A stretch of 64,000 nt of DNA from Flagellimonas chongwuensis (GTDB lineage: Bacteria > Bacteroidota > Bacteroidia > Flavobacteriales > Flavobacteriaceae), in assembly GCF_013376415.1 (NCBI RefSeq), contig NZ_WYET01000004.1, positions 620,001 through 684,000 of the forward strand, written 5' to 3'. The notes below the pieces were generated by a model that was given only the letters and a program-made list of their open reading frames with translations, ran no database searches and had not been told where the DNA came from. Within the stretch, counting starts at the first letter, position 1. Each line of letters starts with the position of its first letter. This document shows, in pieces, positions 17,782 to 27,914 of the stretch. Both the position numbers and the translations under genes were made by a program.

Positions 17782-18237
17782 TTATGATTTAGCCGCTAGT
17801 TTTACGGCTTTTTTGATTCTTGTGTAAGTTCCACAGCGGCAGATATTACCGTTCATGGCCATTTCAATTTCTTCGTCAGTTGGATTTGGATTTTTTTCAA
17901 GGAAGGCAGAAGCTGTCATAATTTGACCTGCTTGACAATACCCGCATTGAGGCACGTCTACTTCCAACCAAGCTTTTTGTACAGGATGGTCTCCCTCTTC
18001 CGATAAGCCCTCGATTGTAGTAATTTCTTGGTCTCCTACAGATGAGACGGTCAACATACAGGCTCGAGTTGCCGTGCCGTTCAAATGAATTGTACAAGCA
18101 CCGCATTGTGCGATTCCGCATCCGTATTTTGTCCCAACTAAATTTAAGTGATCTCGTAAAACCCAGAGCATTGGAGTGGATGGATCCACATCAACCTCTT
18201 GTTTTGTTCCGTTGATGTTAAGTGTATAAGTTGCCAT
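17782..18237 (-). CDS. 2Fe-2S small subunit of molybdenum hydroxylase (IorA-like)
   Basis: A 151-residue electron-transfer subunit with two 2Fe-2S clusters: the plant-ferredoxin type at Cys40, Cys45, Cys48 and Cys60, and the second at Cys98, Cys101, Cys133 and Cys135 (QCGYCQ and CRCGTY). It passes electrons from the Mo cofactor of the large subunit to an outside acceptor. No signal peptide is present, so it is presumably exported as a complex with the Tat-tagged large subunit. First gene of a two-gene operon. Confidence 0.93.
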   Translation of the reverse strand: MATYTLNINGTKQEVDVDPSTPMLWVLRDHLNLVGTKYGCGIAQCGACTIHLNGTATRACMLTVSSVGDQEITTIEGLSEEGDHPVQKAWLEVDVPQCGYCQAGQIMTASAFLEKNPNPTDEEIEMAMNGNICRCGTYTRIKKAVKLAAKS

Positions 18238-18430
18238 AAAGTTGATTAATTCCTTTGAAGTTAAATATTTCTGCGAACATTTTTGAAAGCTCCCTTAAAA
18301 CATCCCTAAAAATTAACATTGTTTTTGGGTTTTTTGAGCTTACTTAAAATGGATATAAATAACTGGACGGCATTATTGGTTCCAAGAGTCAAATAATCGG
18401 ATAATGATAGATGATTTAAAAGTCTTGATT

Positions 18431-19261
18431 TCAATACTTCAACCGGGCAAAAACAGGTAAATGGTCGGATGGGTATCGTGTATCCTTGGAATCACTCAAA
18501 ATGGCACTTTTTAAAACCTCAAATTCATCGGAGACAAAGATGTAGTCAATTCTATTTTTAACCGGTTTGTTAAATTCAAAACCATTAAAGGTTCCATCTG
18601 GCCCGAATGCATTTTCGCCTGCTGCCAAATGGGTATCTTTCATTTCAGTAAGGATAACCTGAACACCTGGGCTGTCACTTTCCAGATTAAAATCTCCTGT
18701 GACCACTACCGGATAATGCTCCGTGTTCAATTCTTTTATTTTTGCAAGAATGAGCTTGGAACTTTCTTCACGCGCCTTTACTCCCACATGATCAAAATGG
18801 GTGTTGAATACCATAAACTTTGTCCCATCTCCCTTATTCTGGAAAATCCCATAAGTACATGTTCTTGGCAAGGCTGCATCCCAGCCTTTGGATGGTTCTT
18901 CGGGAGTTAAGGATAACCAAAATGTGGATTCTTCAAGTAATTTGACTCTTTCTATATTATAGAAAATAGCTGTATGCTCCCCCCTTTCATCGCCGTGGTC
19001 GCGTCCCACACCAAAATAAGCGTAATGCTTCAATCCTTGATCAATTTCTTTAACCTGATGAATCAATCCCTCTTGTATACCAAATACATCAGGATTGTAA
19101 AAATTGAGTTGCGAAATGAGAAAGTCTTTTCGGTTGTCCCAATTATTGGGAGCATCATCTGGATTATCGTATCGGATATTGTAGGAGATAATGTCAATGG
19201 TTTGACTTTTAGCAATTGAAATAGAAAGTATTGCAACTAAAAAGAGTACTAATTTTTGCAT
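18431..19261 (-). CDS. Secreted endonuclease/exonuclease/phosphatase family protein
   Basis: A 276-residue EEP-superfamily hydrolase with a signal peptide (about 1-19, ending AKSQ). Motifs: SYNIRYDN (metal-binding Asn), GIQEG (catalytic Glu), NTHFDHVG, TGDFNLESDS and the terminal SDHLPV (catalytic Asp-His). Members cleave phosphoesters such as DNA, sugar phosphates or phospholipids; the exact substrate cannot be assigned. Secreted single-domain members in Bacteroidota are probably scavenging nucleases or phosphatases. Monocistronic. Confidence 0.9.
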   Translation of the reverse strand: MQKLVLFLVAILSISIAKSQTIDIISYNIRYDNPDDAPNNWDNRKDFLISQLNFYNPDVFGIQEGLIHQVKEIDQGLKHYAYFGVGRDHGDERGEHTAIFYNIERVKLLEESTFWLSLTPEEPSKGWDAALPRTCTYGIFQNKGDGTKFMVFNTHFDHVGVKAREESSKLILAKIKELNTEHYPVVVTGDFNLESDSPGVQVILTEMKDTHLAAGENAFGPDGTFNGFEFNKPVKNRIDYIFVSDEFEVLKSAILSDSKDTRYPSDHLPVFARLKY

Positions 19262-19651
19262 TGGTATAAGGTCATCAAATTATATTAAATAATATGCAAG
19301 CTATCTAATTTCTGTAGTATAGATGTTATCATATCTTTATTTTAACGCTTCGTAGGTCTGTTCCACTCCATAACATGATAACTATCAGAAAAATAAAGTG
19401 GAATTTATGTTTCCTTAATCTAAATTAATCGTTCAACAACCATCTTACCTTTTTCATAATATCTTTTGGTAATCCCTTAGTCTTCGATAGCTGGCCAGAG
19501 GTCTATTTTAGCCTGCAAATCTTTTACAAACAAACCATTATCAATCACAACCAGTATTGCCTAACGGGCAATCCATCCAATTCAAATTATGATATTACAC
19601 CAACAATTAAATTCCTTAATTCCCGATTGGGATAAAAAATTAGGAAGGACA
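19262..19651. other. Intergenic region, divergent promoters expected
   Basis: 390 bases between divergently read genes. AT-rich, with no ORF, repeat or hairpin that I can support. A TATCTTTTG sequence near 19460 resembles a -7 box but has one extra base and no clear -33 partner. Confidence 0.4.
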
Positions 19652-20596
19652 ATGCGGCTATTGGGGATAGTGATAACAATCATTACATCCGAAGCCCTAC
19701 ATGCACAAACTCCCTCCGATGGGCTTATGATGCCTTCCAAAAATATCTGTGTTCTTCTCTCTTATGACATGGGCACTTTTGATAGATATTGGGAAGGTTC
19801 CTATCTACGGTCCAATGAGACCATAGCTACTGTTGACCGAAATATGGTGCTTCCCATGGCTGCCATAGGTATTTTGGACAACTTAAATTTTTATGTCAGC
19901 CTACCTTTTATCAGCACCGAATCTTCAGAACCTAACGGAGGCTTTTTTACCGGGGCCAGAGGGTTTCAGGACATTGGTTTCGCCTTGAAATACAGGCCAA
20001 TTCGAACGGAATGGGGGCCTGGGCAGATTTCCTTTTTGGGAACTGCAGGGTTCAGCACTCCGTTTACCAACTATCTTTCCGATTACAGGCCCTATAGCAT
20101 TGGTGCAGGAGCGCCGGAGTTTTCCCTGAGGGCAATAGCTCAATATGAACTTAAAAATCAACTTTATTTCCGTGCTTCTGCAGCACACCTGTGGAGAGGG
20201 TATACCGAGGCAGAGCGCGATTATTATTATAATGATGGGAGCTATTACACGGCTTGGATGGATGTCCCCAACGCATGGACCTATGAAACCATTCTGGGAA
20301 AGTGGTTGTTCGACACCTCCTTGAAGCTGGAATTGAGTTACTCCAGCCTCACCTCTACCAGTGGCGACGACATTAGAGCCTATAACGCGGCACAACCTAC
20401 CAACAAAGTTGAAGTTGACAGATTGGGGTTCTCGGCTCAATACTATTTTAAGTCCATTAAAGGATTGGGCGTCGTAGCCTACCACAATCGAGTAATTGAT
20501 GGACGAAACGCACCAAAAATGAGCAATACCGGCTTTGGACTGACCTATCAATTCAACGTAATCAAAAAACAAACTGATGAAGAAAATACGCAATAA
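19652..20596 (+). CDS. Outer-membrane beta-barrel protein (transporter-like)
   Basis: A 314-residue protein starting at MRLLGIVITIIT, chosen because AGGAAGGACA precedes this ATG and a signal peptide ending LHAQ follows; the ATG at 19589 lacks both. The mature part is rich in alternating aromatic strands with GFQDIGFALKYRP and ends in FGLTYQFNV, typical of outer-membrane barrels of the MetA-pathway/phenol-degradation type. It overlaps the next gene by 20 bases, so the two are translationally coupled; it may deliver the PAP2 protein's substrate. Substrate unknown. Confidence 0.75.
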   Translation: MRLLGIVITIITSEALHAQTPSDGLMMPSKNICVLLSYDMGTFDRYWEGSYLRSNETIATVDRNMVLPMAAIGILDNLNFYVSLPFISTESSEPNGGFFTGARGFQDIGFALKYRPIRTEWGPGQISFLGTAGFSTPFTNYLSDYRPYSIGAGAPEFSLRAIAQYELKNQLYFRASAAHLWRGYTEAERDYYYNDGSYYTAWMDVPNAWTYETILGKWLFDTSLKLELSYSSLTSTSGDDIRAYNAAQPTNKVEVDRLGFSAQYYFKSIKGLGVVAYHNRVIDGRNAPKMSNTGFGLTYQFNVIKKQTDEENTQ

Positions 20597-22127
20597 TATA
20601 ACTATACTGCTTTTGGCCGCATTGGTCATCAGCTTAACATCCTGTGAAAAGGATACCCCGCAATACCTACCCTATGAAGGATACACCTATGCCGAACTTA
20701 ATACAAATGGCGGGGATTGGGTTCCCGTGCTCCAATCTTCCGGCGATGCGATAGACATTGCAGCCCCCATGGCAACTAATTCGCAGGAATATTTGAATGA
20801 AATTCAAGAATTGAAAGAGGCCATGTCAACCATGACTTCCAATCAAAGAAAAGCTATAAAATATTGGACAAACAACCCTGCGATTCGTTGGAATGAAATA
20901 GCACTGGAACTCATTGCCAAATACAATTTGATTCCCGGACCCAATGCTGATGGCACCTACACATTGCCAAACCCATCCAATCCAGAAGGTCCGCCTGCCT
21001 TTCCATTTGCCCATCCGCCATATGCCAGTAGAGCCTTGGCCTATATGTCCGTTGCACAGTTTGATGGACTTATATCTGCATGGCATTACAAATACGAATA
21101 CAATCGGCCAGCTCCATTTCAACTGGATGAGACCATTGATTATGCCTATGAAGAAAATAATCTTCCATCCTACCCTTCCGACGGAGCTGTAGTTGCAAGG
21201 GCTTCCAGAAATATTCTTTCTGCTATGTTTCCTTTGGAAGTGGAATACCTTCAAAAAATGGAAGAGGAACATCTTGAAAGTCTATTGCTATCCGGTGGCA
21301 ATGTTATGAGCGATATTACGGCAGGGCTGGAAATAGGTGATGCTGTGTCCGAAACGGCGTTGACAAGGGCATCCAACGATGGAATGAAAAACGCACAAAC
21401 ACCGAAGGCCGTATCCGATTCCATTAAACAAGCTGCCTATGACCGGTTTGGTTGGGCCTGGGACAATCTGGAAATACCTGTACGACCCGTAGGGCTTACC
21501 CCCTTGTTTAGCCAAGTAACCATGTGGAGCATTGATGATGTGGAAAGTGTGCGCCCCATTCCACCTCCACAATTAGATTCACAAGAATTTTTGGACGATG
21601 TGGAACTTTTAAAGGACCATGCCAAAAACATGACAGATGAAAAAAGAAGGATTGCCAACTTTTGGCAAGATGGATTGGGCACCTACACTCCTCCAGGGCA
21701 TTGGAACCGTATTGCCAACGAGTTTATGGTAGAATACAAACTCAACCCCTTGCAAACCACTAGAACACTTGCCTATATGAATATGGCTATAATGGACGCC
21801 GGTATCAGCTGTTGGGATGCAAAATACTATTACCACTACCCAAGACCCATTCAATTGATCGAAGGTTTTGAAACTATCGCCGGAACTCCCAACTTCCCTA
21901 GTTACACATCAGGCCACAGCGTATTTTCCGCTGCTGCCTCTGAGGTTTTGTCCTATGTGTTCCCCAACGAAGCGGCCACAGTAAGAGCTTGGGCAGAAGA
22001 AGCGGCCATCTCACGTGTGTATGGCGGCATACATTGGAGTTTTGATGCCACAGTTGGAACGGACCAAGGTCGTGAAGTAGCCCAGTACACTATCGACAGG
22101 GCAAAAGCAGATGGTGCAGACGAGTAG
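20577..22127 (+). CDS. PAP2-superfamily lipoprotein, haloperoxidase-like, with degenerate N-terminal repeat
   Basis: A 516-residue lipoprotein (lipobox LTSC). The C-terminal half has the full vanadium-haloperoxidase/acid-phosphatase signature: Lys416-x6-Arg423-Pro, PSYTSGH with His447, and SRVYGGIHWSFD with Arg480, His486 and Asp490. The N-terminal half shows a worn copy: KYEYNRP and LPSYPSDGA, where the motif histidine is missing. Both halves share the helical LxYM.xAxxD scaffold, so it looks like a tandem duplication in which only the second site is active. It could be a vanadium haloperoxidase or a periplasmic phosphatase; the sequence alone does not separate these. Confidence 0.85.
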   Translation: MKKIRNNITILLLAALVISLTSCEKDTPQYLPYEGYTYAELNTNGGDWVPVLQSSGDAIDIAAPMATNSQEYLNEIQELKEAMSTMTSNQRKAIKYWTNNPAIRWNEIALELIAKYNLIPGPNADGTYTLPNPSNPEGPPAFPFAHPPYASRALAYMSVAQFDGLISAWHYKYEYNRPAPFQLDETIDYAYEENNLPSYPSDGAVVARASRNILSAMFPLEVEYLQKMEEEHLESLLLSGGNVMSDITAGLEIGDAVSETALTRASNDGMKNAQTPKAVSDSIKQAAYDRFGWAWDNLEIPVRPVGLTPLFSQVTMWSIDDVESVRPIPPPQLDSQEFLDDVELLKDHAKNMTDEKRRIANFWQDGLGTYTPPGHWNRIANEFMVEYKLNPLQTTRTLAYMNMAIMDAGISCWDAKYYYHYPRPIQLIEGFETIAGTPNFPSYTSGHSVFSAAASEVLSYVFPNEAATVRAWAEEAAISRVYGGIHWSFDATVGTDQGREVAQYTIDRAKADGADE

Positions 22128-22170
22128 TTTAAAAAATAGGATATACTAAACACTAACCATGGTATATAAA

Positions 22171-22198
22171 AAAGCCCGGTTGCAATAAATCGGGCTTT
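22171..22198. terminator. Bidirectional terminator
   Basis: AAAGCCCG and CGGGCTTT form an 8-base stem with a 12-base loop between the convergent PAP2 gene and the sulfatase gene, with A-rich sequence on the left and TT on the right. Confidence 0.75.
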
Positions 22199-22210
22199 TC
22201 CTATCTGATT

Positions 22211-23839
22211 TTACTCTATCGGTGTTCCTCTTAATTTTTTAAAGGCTTCATAAGTCTTGTCCACTTTTTCTTTTGGAGTAGTCTCAAACTCTTTGTCCGT
22301 CACCTTGTAGTATGCTTGTAAACTATCCAGTTTATCATGCATGGCAACAATCACCTCTTTATATTCTTCGTCATTGATGGCATTATGTAATTCTTTAGGG
22401 TCCTTCTCCAGATCGTAGAACTCCCAGTCATCAATATCATCATAAAAATGGATAAGCTTGTACCTGTCTGTTCTAACCCCATATTGTCTTTTGACCATAT
22501 GAAAGGCAGGGAAATCGTAATAATGATAATAAACAGCATCCTTAAAATCATCTTGAGTTCCATCCAATAGTTCCCTAAATGATTCTCCCTGCATGTTGAC
22601 GGCATATTCCTGTCCGCCCGCCAAATCCAAAAACGTCGGGGCAAAATCTAAGTTCTGTACCAATGCTTCGATATTAGTCCCAGGTTCGATAACCCCAGGC
22701 AACTGCATCAACAACGGCATTTTCATCGATTCTTCGTACATAAACCGCTTATCGAACCAACCGTGTTCGCCCAAATAAAACCCTTGATCAGAAGTATATA
22801 CCACCAAGGTGTTCTCGTCCAAGCCGGTTTCCTCCAAGTAGTCCAAAATCCGTCCTATACCCTCATCAACCGATTTTACGGTGGCTAAATATTCATGTAG
22901 GTACCGTTGCCCCTTCCATTCCGCCAATTCCTTTCCATGAAGGTCGGCTTCATAAAAGGCATTGTTTTTCGGTAGATAGGCTTCGTCCCAAATTTTTCGT
23001 TGTTCTGGGGTCATCCGCTCAAAATCGGTTGTCCATGGATTATGGGCCAAATTGGTACTTCCTGGACCATCGCTCATTTTTAGGTCATGCCCTTCATACA
23101 TATCCTTATAAATGGTCTGTTGTTGCTCGGCAGCGGCCCTTTGGTTTTCAAATTCAGGAAAATAGGTGTCGGGCAAGGGAAATGTGATGGAATCGTAAAC
23201 ATTCAGATGGCGCAGGGCTGGCATCCAATTCCGGTGAGGGGCTTTGTGATGCACCATCAAATAGAACGGCTTTTTATCATCTTTTCTTTGTTGGAGCCAC
23301 TCCAAACTTTTATCAGTAATCAAATCCGTGGCATAGCCTTCGACCACGGTAGTGTCTTCCCCTTGGATAAATTCAGGATTATAATAGTTCCCTTGATCGT
23401 TGAGAATATCCCAATAATCAAACCCAGTTGGTTTTCCGTGCAAGTGCCATTTACCAACAATGGCGGTCTCATACCCTAGCTTTTTCAAATGTTTTGGTAA
23501 GGTGGGTTGACTGTTATCAAACCGTTCACCGTTCATTCGAAACCCGTTGATATGACTATGTTTTCCTGTCAATATAACCGCTCTACTCGGCCCGCAAATG
23601 GAATTGGTACAAAAATTATTCTGAAAAATAGCCCCATTCTTGGCGATTCTGTCAATATTCGGGGTCGGTGCCAATTTTCCCAATTCATGGTTATAGGCAC
23701 TGATGGCCTGATAGGCATGATCATCCGACATTATAAAAATGATGTTCGGTGGATCCTGAGCAACTTCTTCTTCAGGTTTGTCTTTTTGCTTACAAGAAAC
23801 AACAAATAATAGTCCAAGAAGTGTTAATCCAATACGCAT
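22211..23839 (-). CDS. Secreted sulfatase (type I, formylglycine-dependent)
   Basis: A 542-residue lipoprotein sulfatase. The lipobox Cys is at 16; metal-binding Asp39-Asp40 lies in IMSDDH; the formylglycine motif is Cys82 in ICGPSR, the Cys type that needs an anaerobic- or FGE-type maturase. VGKWHLHG and YTSDQGFYLGEHGWFDKR complete the active site. It removes sulfate from a carbohydrate or similar ester. It is the last gene of the polysaccharide locus, 11 bases after the GH3 gene, so the target glycan may carry sulfate, or the locus serves a mixed algal polymer. Confidence 0.92.
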   Translation of the reverse strand: MRIGLTLLGLLFVVSCKQKDKPEEEVAQDPPNIIFIMSDDHAYQAISAYNHELGKLAPTPNIDRIAKNGAIFQNNFCTNSICGPSRAVILTGKHSHINGFRMNGERFDNSQPTLPKHLKKLGYETAIVGKWHLHGKPTGFDYWDILNDQGNYYNPEFIQGEDTTVVEGYATDLITDKSLEWLQQRKDDKKPFYLMVHHKAPHRNWMPALRHLNVYDSITFPLPDTYFPEFENQRAAAEQQQTIYKDMYEGHDLKMSDGPGSTNLAHNPWTTDFERMTPEQRKIWDEAYLPKNNAFYEADLHGKELAEWKGQRYLHEYLATVKSVDEGIGRILDYLEETGLDENTLVVYTSDQGFYLGEHGWFDKRFMYEESMKMPLLMQLPGVIEPGTNIEALVQNLDFAPTFLDLAGGQEYAVNMQGESFRELLDGTQDDFKDAVYYHYYDFPAFHMVKRQYGVRTDRYKLIHFYDDIDDWEFYDLEKDPKELHNAINDEEYKEVIVAMHDKLDSLQAYYKVTDKEFETTPKEKVDKTYEAFKKLRGTPIE

Positions 23840-23850
23840 GTTGTGATATT

Positions 23851-26118
23851 TTATTTTAGTGTGAATGTTTCCGAAAGATCAGCATCGGAATCGGTTCCAA
23901 CAAACACTTCGAATTCACCTGGCTCAGATACAAATTCAAGCTGGGCGTTGTAGAATTTTAAATCGTCTGCCGAAAGTGTAATGGATACCTCCTTGCTCTC
24001 TCCTTTTTTAAGCATCACTTTCTCAAAACCCTTCAACTGGCGTTTTGGCGGTGTAATACTTCTTACCACATCCCGCAAATACAATTGAACCACTTCTTCC
24101 CCATCGAAATCTCCTGTATTTTTTACAGTTACCGTAGCTGAGATTGATTCACCCTGAGCTATTTCTTTTTTGTTCAATTTGAGGTTCCCGTACTCAAATG
24201 TAGTATAGCTCAAACCATACCCAAAAGGTAAAAGTGGTGCATTGGGCGCATCCAGATAATTGGAGCGGAATTTTTGAAATTCGCCACTTTCCGGTGCAGG
24301 TCTTCCGGTAGCTTTTACGCTATGATACACAGGAATCTGTCCAACATTTACAGGCCACGTAGCGGTCAACTTTCCAGATGGATTGTAATCCCCAAAAACC
24401 ACATCGGCAATGGCGTTTCCTGCTTCCACACCCGGGTGCCAAACCTGCAATATAGAAACCGGTAAATCCAATTCTTCGGGAATTGTCAACGGTCTACCGC
24501 TCATTAAGACAAGTGCTACGGGCTTTCCTGTGTCCACCAATGCATTTATCAATTTCTTTTGACTATCTGGAATGGCAATATCGGTCCGACTGGATGATTC
24601 TCCGCTCATTTCTGTGGCTTCACCAACGACCGCAACTACCACATCCGAAGTTTTTGCCAATTCCACAGCTTCTTGAAGCATTTCTTCAGGGGAACGCGTA
24701 TCGATTACGATTCTTTCCCCGAGTGAATTCACATTCTTGGCAAAATCCACATCATCGGAAATATTGGCGCCCTTGGCATACTCAATTATAGCGTTTGATG
24801 CCACGTTCTTAAATCCTTCCAAAATGGTCACCGCCAGATTAAAATCCCCAGTCGGAGCCCATGTCCCGAGCATATTTTCCCTACTATCGGCCAAAGGTCC
24901 CACCAACGCGATCTTGCCTTGTTTGTTTAGGGGAAGAATATTGTTGTGATTTTTTAGCAATACGAAGGAACGGGTAGCCAATTTACGCGCCAAGGCCCGG
25001 TTATCCTCTGTCAATATATCCTTTTTAGGGCGTTTGGCATCCAAATATTTGTAGGGGTCATCAAACAATCCTGAAATGTATTTGGCCTCCAAAACCCTGC
25101 GACAGGAATTGGTAATATCTAGTTCAGTAACTTTCCCTTCATCCAGGGATTTCTTCAAAGTGGTCAAAAAACCTTCACCTACCATATCCATATCCAATCC
25201 TGCTTTTAACGCTAAGGCGGAAACTGCTTGCAAATCACCCAATCCGTGGGGAATCATTTCATTGAGAGAGGTATAGTCTGATACTACAAACCCTTCAAAT
25301 CCCCATTGGTCCCGCAATAAATCGGTCAATAGCCATTTGTTCCCTGTAGCGGGTACGCCGTCCACATCATTGAAAGAACTCATCACGCTGGCAGCCCCTG
25401 CATCGATGGCAGCCTTGTAAGGCTGCATATATTGGTTGAACATTTTGATTTTGCTCATGTCCACTGAATGATAGTCCCTTCCGGCCTCAACAGCTCCGTA
25501 TAGCGCAAAGTGCTTTACACAGGCCAACATGGTATGGGCCGCTGCAAGGTCGTCCCCTTGATATCCGGTTACCATGGCCACAGCTATTTTTGAACCAAGA
25601 TATGGGTCCTCTCCCGCCCCTTCGGAGATTCGCCCCCAGCGGGGATCACGGGCAATGTCGACCATTGGGGAAAAATTCCAGTTGATCCCATCTGCGGTTG
25701 CCTCGCGTGCAGCCATTTGAGCGGCTTGTTTTACCAAATCCATATCCCAACTGGCAGAAAGTCCCAACGGAATTGGGTATGTGGTCTTATACCCATGGAT
25801 AACATCCGACCCAATAAGCAGTGGTATGCCCAATCGGCTATCGTTTACCGCAATTTCCTGCGCTTTCCTAACCCTATCCGGGCCTGCTACACCAAAAAGG
25901 CCTCCTACTTGCCCGGACTTTATTTTTGAACCTACATCTTTACTGACCACTTCCCCAGTGGCCACACCGCCCCCAGGCGTTAATAGATTCAACTGACCTA
26001 TTTTTTCTTCAATGGTCATTTTGCCCAATAGTTCTTCCACTTTAGGGATTCTTTCTTGTGCCCTGGTGCCAAGAAAAGAAAGCCCGATTAGGGCGAATAG
26101 GAGATTTTTATAGTACAT
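23851..26118 (-). CDS. bglX: Glycoside hydrolase family 3 beta-glucosidase
   Basis: A 755-residue periplasmic GH3 enzyme with a signal peptide (about 1-20). It has the N-terminal barrel, the KHF motif at 202-204 and the nucleophile Asp281 in VVSDYTS, the second alpha/beta domain (MSGRPLTIP) and a C-terminal fibronectin-III-like domain (LPFGYGLSYTTFEYG). GH3 enzymes release glucose from the ends of beta-linked oligosaccharides. Next to two GH144-type genes, it may hydrolyse sophoro-oligosaccharides, as reported for related Bacteroides GH3 enzymes. BglX-type is by overall layout; linkage specificity is inferred. Confidence 0.92.
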   Translation of the reverse strand: MYYKNLLFALIGLSFLGTRAQERIPKVEELLGKMTIEEKIGQLNLLTPGGGVATGEVVSKDVGSKIKSGQVGGLFGVAGPDRVRKAQEIAVNDSRLGIPLLIGSDVIHGYKTTYPIPLGLSASWDMDLVKQAAQMAAREATADGINWNFSPMVDIARDPRWGRISEGAGEDPYLGSKIAVAMVTGYQGDDLAAAHTMLACVKHFALYGAVEAGRDYHSVDMSKIKMFNQYMQPYKAAIDAGAASVMSSFNDVDGVPATGNKWLLTDLLRDQWGFEGFVVSDYTSLNEMIPHGLGDLQAVSALALKAGLDMDMVGEGFLTTLKKSLDEGKVTELDITNSCRRVLEAKYISGLFDDPYKYLDAKRPKKDILTEDNRALARKLATRSFVLLKNHNNILPLNKQGKIALVGPLADSRENMLGTWAPTGDFNLAVTILEGFKNVASNAIIEYAKGANISDDVDFAKNVNSLGERIVIDTRSPEEMLQEAVELAKTSDVVVAVVGEATEMSGESSSRTDIAIPDSQKKLINALVDTGKPVALVLMSGRPLTIPEELDLPVSILQVWHPGVEAGNAIADVVFGDYNPSGKLTATWPVNVGQIPVYHSVKATGRPAPESGEFQKFRSNYLDAPNAPLLPFGYGLSYTTFEYGNLKLNKKEIAQGESISATVTVKNTGDFDGEEVVQLYLRDVVRSITPPKRQLKGFEKVMLKKGESKEVSITLSADDLKFYNAQLEFVSEPGEFEVFVGTDSDADLSETFTLK

Positions 26119-26142
26119 GATCAGGTTGTTTTGAGATTTTGT

Positions 26143-27909
26143 TTATTCTGATTTTACAATGGGAGTCCTTTCGGAAATGCCATTGTTGTTGAATGCTTCG
26201 ATTTGAAAATAATAGGTATCGGTACGGTCCATTCCTGAAAAATAATACTCGTTTGTACCATATATCATGATGCTTCCGTACAGCTTGTCCTCATCTTTGC
26301 CAAAATAAATGACGTAACCATCCGCTAAATCATTTCGTTTCCATTTTAGCCATGAGTTCCTACGCTCACCAAACTTTTCCTGTTGTGCCCGTAAGACCAC
26401 AAATTGTTCCACAGGTTCTGGTTTTGCCCCACTTCCTTTTCCAAAAACTCGGAAACCGCTCAAGGCAAATTTTCCGGTTGGCATTTTAATATTTTCCAGT
26501 TTCAGGTATCGAGCCTTGGCCGGTTTTTCAAATTCGATATAATCATGGGGCACATCGGTCTTGTTATTGCTCTTATCGACCAAAACGGACCATTTTTTGC
26601 CATCATTGGAGCCGTAAATCTTGTATTGATGGTATACGCCTTCTGATTTCTCCAAAAACTCTGCATCTTGGTCCGCATAATTGATTTGTATGGCGTTAAT
26701 AGTAGATATCTCACCCAAATCTGTTTGAAAATATTCTCCTTTATCAGCAGTTTCAGCACTCCAGTAAGATCTCATATTTTCATCTACTGCATTATTGGGC
26801 TTGTAACCGCCCAATGTGGATGAAACAGTTACGGGCTTATTATAATTCAGCAACATCCAACCCGTAAATAGTCCTTCTATATGGTCGGCATCATTCTTTG
26901 GCAAATAAGTGGGGTAATCCCCGTAGGCAGTATTGCAGTACATCACATCGTCTTGATCAAAGCCGGCGGGCCAAATCCCCAGTCTTCGCTCAAAACTGTT
27001 CTTATTGTTCAAGATAATGGTAGATACATGCCACCAATTGCCAAAATTGTCCTGATAGGTTGCTCCATGGCCAGCGCCCCTTGCGAACCCACCAGGTTTA
27101 TAGGAAAACGGATTGTGTTTTTGATAGGCATACCCCTCCAATGGGTTGTCACTGACATATACTCCATCTGCGTAACCACTAAACTCGGTTCCTGGAGCAC
27201 CATATTGCAAATAATATTTATCGTTGTGTTTGGTTACCCTTGCACCTTCCATAAAAGGTTGTAGAAAAGTATTGTCGTTATGTTCGCCAAAGCGCTCCCA
27301 GCCATGATCTTCGGGAGCCAATTGCATCAGTGGTTTTACGTAACCTTCGGATTGCATGGTTTTGGTATTGATCTCGGTTCCCAAAAGCGGATAAAGGTTA
27401 CTGGACCCCCAATAGAGGTATAAATCGTCGGTTTCTTCCTCATACAAAAATGCGGGGTCCCATGCCCCAACTTTTAGGGAATCGACTGCAATTTCCCAGT
27501 TATCCTTCGTGGGGTCCTTACTTTTCCAAAGAGAGAATGCCGGACCATGGGTAGAGCCTATCAAATAAAGTTCATCCTTCATCACAAAAGCCGCAGGGGC
27601 ACATAATTCATCATAAACCTTGTTGCGTTCCCTCAAGAATTTACGCGGGATAAATTTCCAGTCGTACATATCATCGCTCCACCAATATCCCCATTGATTG
27701 GTCGAAAAAAGAAAATATTTCTCTTTAAAGTTTACAATGACGGGGTCCGCCGTTGCCCTATGTTTACCTTGTGTTGCAAAATTGGGTATGGGCGTATACC
27801 CATAATCAATATTGATAGGGTTGCAATAGGTTTTTTGCTGTGCCGATATCATCTGTATTGAACCCAGTACAGTTAAGGCTCCCAGACATATGGACAAGAT
27901 CTTATTCAT
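26143..27909 (-). CDS. GH43-like five-bladed propeller protein with discoidin-like and FN3-like domains
   Basis: A 588-residue secreted protein starting at MNKILSICLG (signal peptide ending SAQ). The frame extends to 27945 but would overlap the upstream stop. Residues from about 12 to 330 look like a GH43/62-type five-bladed beta-propeller (ADPVIVNFKEKYFLFS supplies the family's catalytic Asp region). A discoidin/F5-8C-like sugar-binding domain (PVTVSSTLGGYKPNNAVDEN to FRVFGKG) and a fibronectin-III-like end (YVIYFGKDEDKLYG) follow. The subfamily and substrate are not clear to me. It starts 5 bases after the esterase stop and belongs to the same operon. Confidence 0.82.
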   Translation of the reverse strand: MNKILSICLGALTVLGSIQMISAQQKTYCNPINIDYGYTPIPNFATQGKHRATADPVIVNFKEKYFLFSTNQWGYWWSDDMYDWKFIPRKFLRERNKVYDELCAPAAFVMKDELYLIGSTHGPAFSLWKSKDPTKDNWEIAVDSLKVGAWDPAFLYEEETDDLYLYWGSSNLYPLLGTEINTKTMQSEGYVKPLMQLAPEDHGWERFGEHNDNTFLQPFMEGARVTKHNDKYYLQYGAPGTEFSGYADGVYVSDNPLEGYAYQKHNPFSYKPGGFARGAGHGATYQDNFGNWWHVSTIILNNKNSFERRLGIWPAGFDQDDVMYCNTAYGDYPTYLPKNDADHIEGLFTGWMLLNYNKPVTVSSTLGGYKPNNAVDENMRSYWSAETADKGEYFQTDLGEISTINAIQINYADQDAEFLEKSEGVYHQYKIYGSNDGKKWSVLVDKSNNKTDVPHDYIEFEKPAKARYLKLENIKMPTGKFALSGFRVFGKGSGAKPEPVEQFVVLRAQQEKFGERRNSWLKWKRNDLADGYVIYFGKDEDKLYGSIMIYGTNEYYFSGMDRTDTYYFQIEAFNNNGISERTPIVKSE

Positions 27910-27914
27910 TTTAG

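Noticed and set aside
19925..20629. Minus-strand 234-codon frame opposite the outer-membrane protein and PAP2 gene.
   Set aside because: It is an antisense shadow of two genes with strong domain support.
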